NCBI GenBank assembly: GCA_964460485.1
Contig: CAYWRY010000022.1
Location: forward strand, 1 to 42,654
Direction: 5' to 3'
DNA from: VGRF01 sp964460485
Lineage (GTDB): Bacteria; Myxococcota_A; UBA9160; UBA6930
Length of the DNA: 42,654 bases
Position 1 is the stretch's first letter. Each line of letters opens with the position of its first letter. Under the pieces are notes generated by a model, which was not told the origin of the DNA, did not search any database, and was given only the letters and a program-made list of their open reading frames with translations. Positions 42,604-42,654 of the stretch are shown here, in pieces. A program made the position numbers and the translations under genes.

Positions 42604-42654
42604 TGGTAGATCCTACTTTCCTCCGACGAATCGGATTTCCACAGGACCCCCGTT

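Overview
This is a very GC-rich window (most codons end in G or C) from a Gram-negative, diderm, apparently aerobic heterotroph. It encodes two TonB-dependent receptors, further beta-barrel proteins and lipoproteins. Many oxygen-dependent enzymes are present: two Rieske oxygenases, a Baeyer-Villiger-type flavoprotein, a carotenoid oxygenase and a PhyH-type dioxygenase. CoA-linked catabolic enzymes are also prominent. The gene style resembles uncultured Myxococcota or former 'Deltaproteobacteria' (for example Binatota-like) metagenome scaffolds, but nothing here fixes the phylum. A run of exactly 100 N (13684-13783) marks a scaffold join inside a gene. No tRNA, rRNA or CRISPR array was seen.

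Layout. 1-3.4 kb holds a small lipoprotein, an acyltransferase remnant, and a copper-receptor unit: an OprC/NosA-like TonB receptor with a CopL-like His/Cys-rich exported peptide. 3.7-6.1 kb holds an oxidoreductase remnant, an intact carotenoid oxygenase, and a graveyard of IS66-type and IS481/IS3-type transposase fragments. 6.1-12 kb holds an isoprenylcysteine-methyltransferase-like membrane protein, a 42-residue small protein, a large Rieske oxygenase, a decayed deazaflavin-nitroreductase-like gene, a fasciclin lipoprotein, and a second TonB receptor with a DUF3617 protein. 12.2-19.3 kb is a co-directional catabolic block: tandem-domain CoA-transferase, HpaI-type aldolase, Rieske oxygenase, APC permease and acyl-CoA dehydrogenase. 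19.4-23.9 kb holds a VOC protein with a YafY-type regulator, a Baeyer-Villiger-type monooxygenase, a PolX-N-terminus-like HhH protein and a small outer-membrane barrel. 24.2-32.3 kb holds a copper P-type ATPase, a phosphotriesterase-like hydrolase, a second tandem CoA-transferase, an Sfp-type phosphopantetheinyl transferase and class II fumarase.

32.7-42.6 kb is a surface-glycan region. NeuA, NeuC and NeuB homologues on the minus strand supply a nonulosonic (sialic-type) acid pathway. A plus-strand operon sits between them: a surface carbohydrate biosynthesis protein, a CDP-alcohol phosphatidyltransferase with a degenerate N-terminal half, and two methyltransferases, one a CmoA paralogue. A PhyH-type dioxygenase and an FkbM methyltransferase flank it. 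Together they could make a sialic-type, methylated, phospho-alcohol-linked surface glycan. This region and the tandem CoA-transferase catabolic block are the best candidates for undescribed biology. All functional assignments come from reading motifs; no database search was run.
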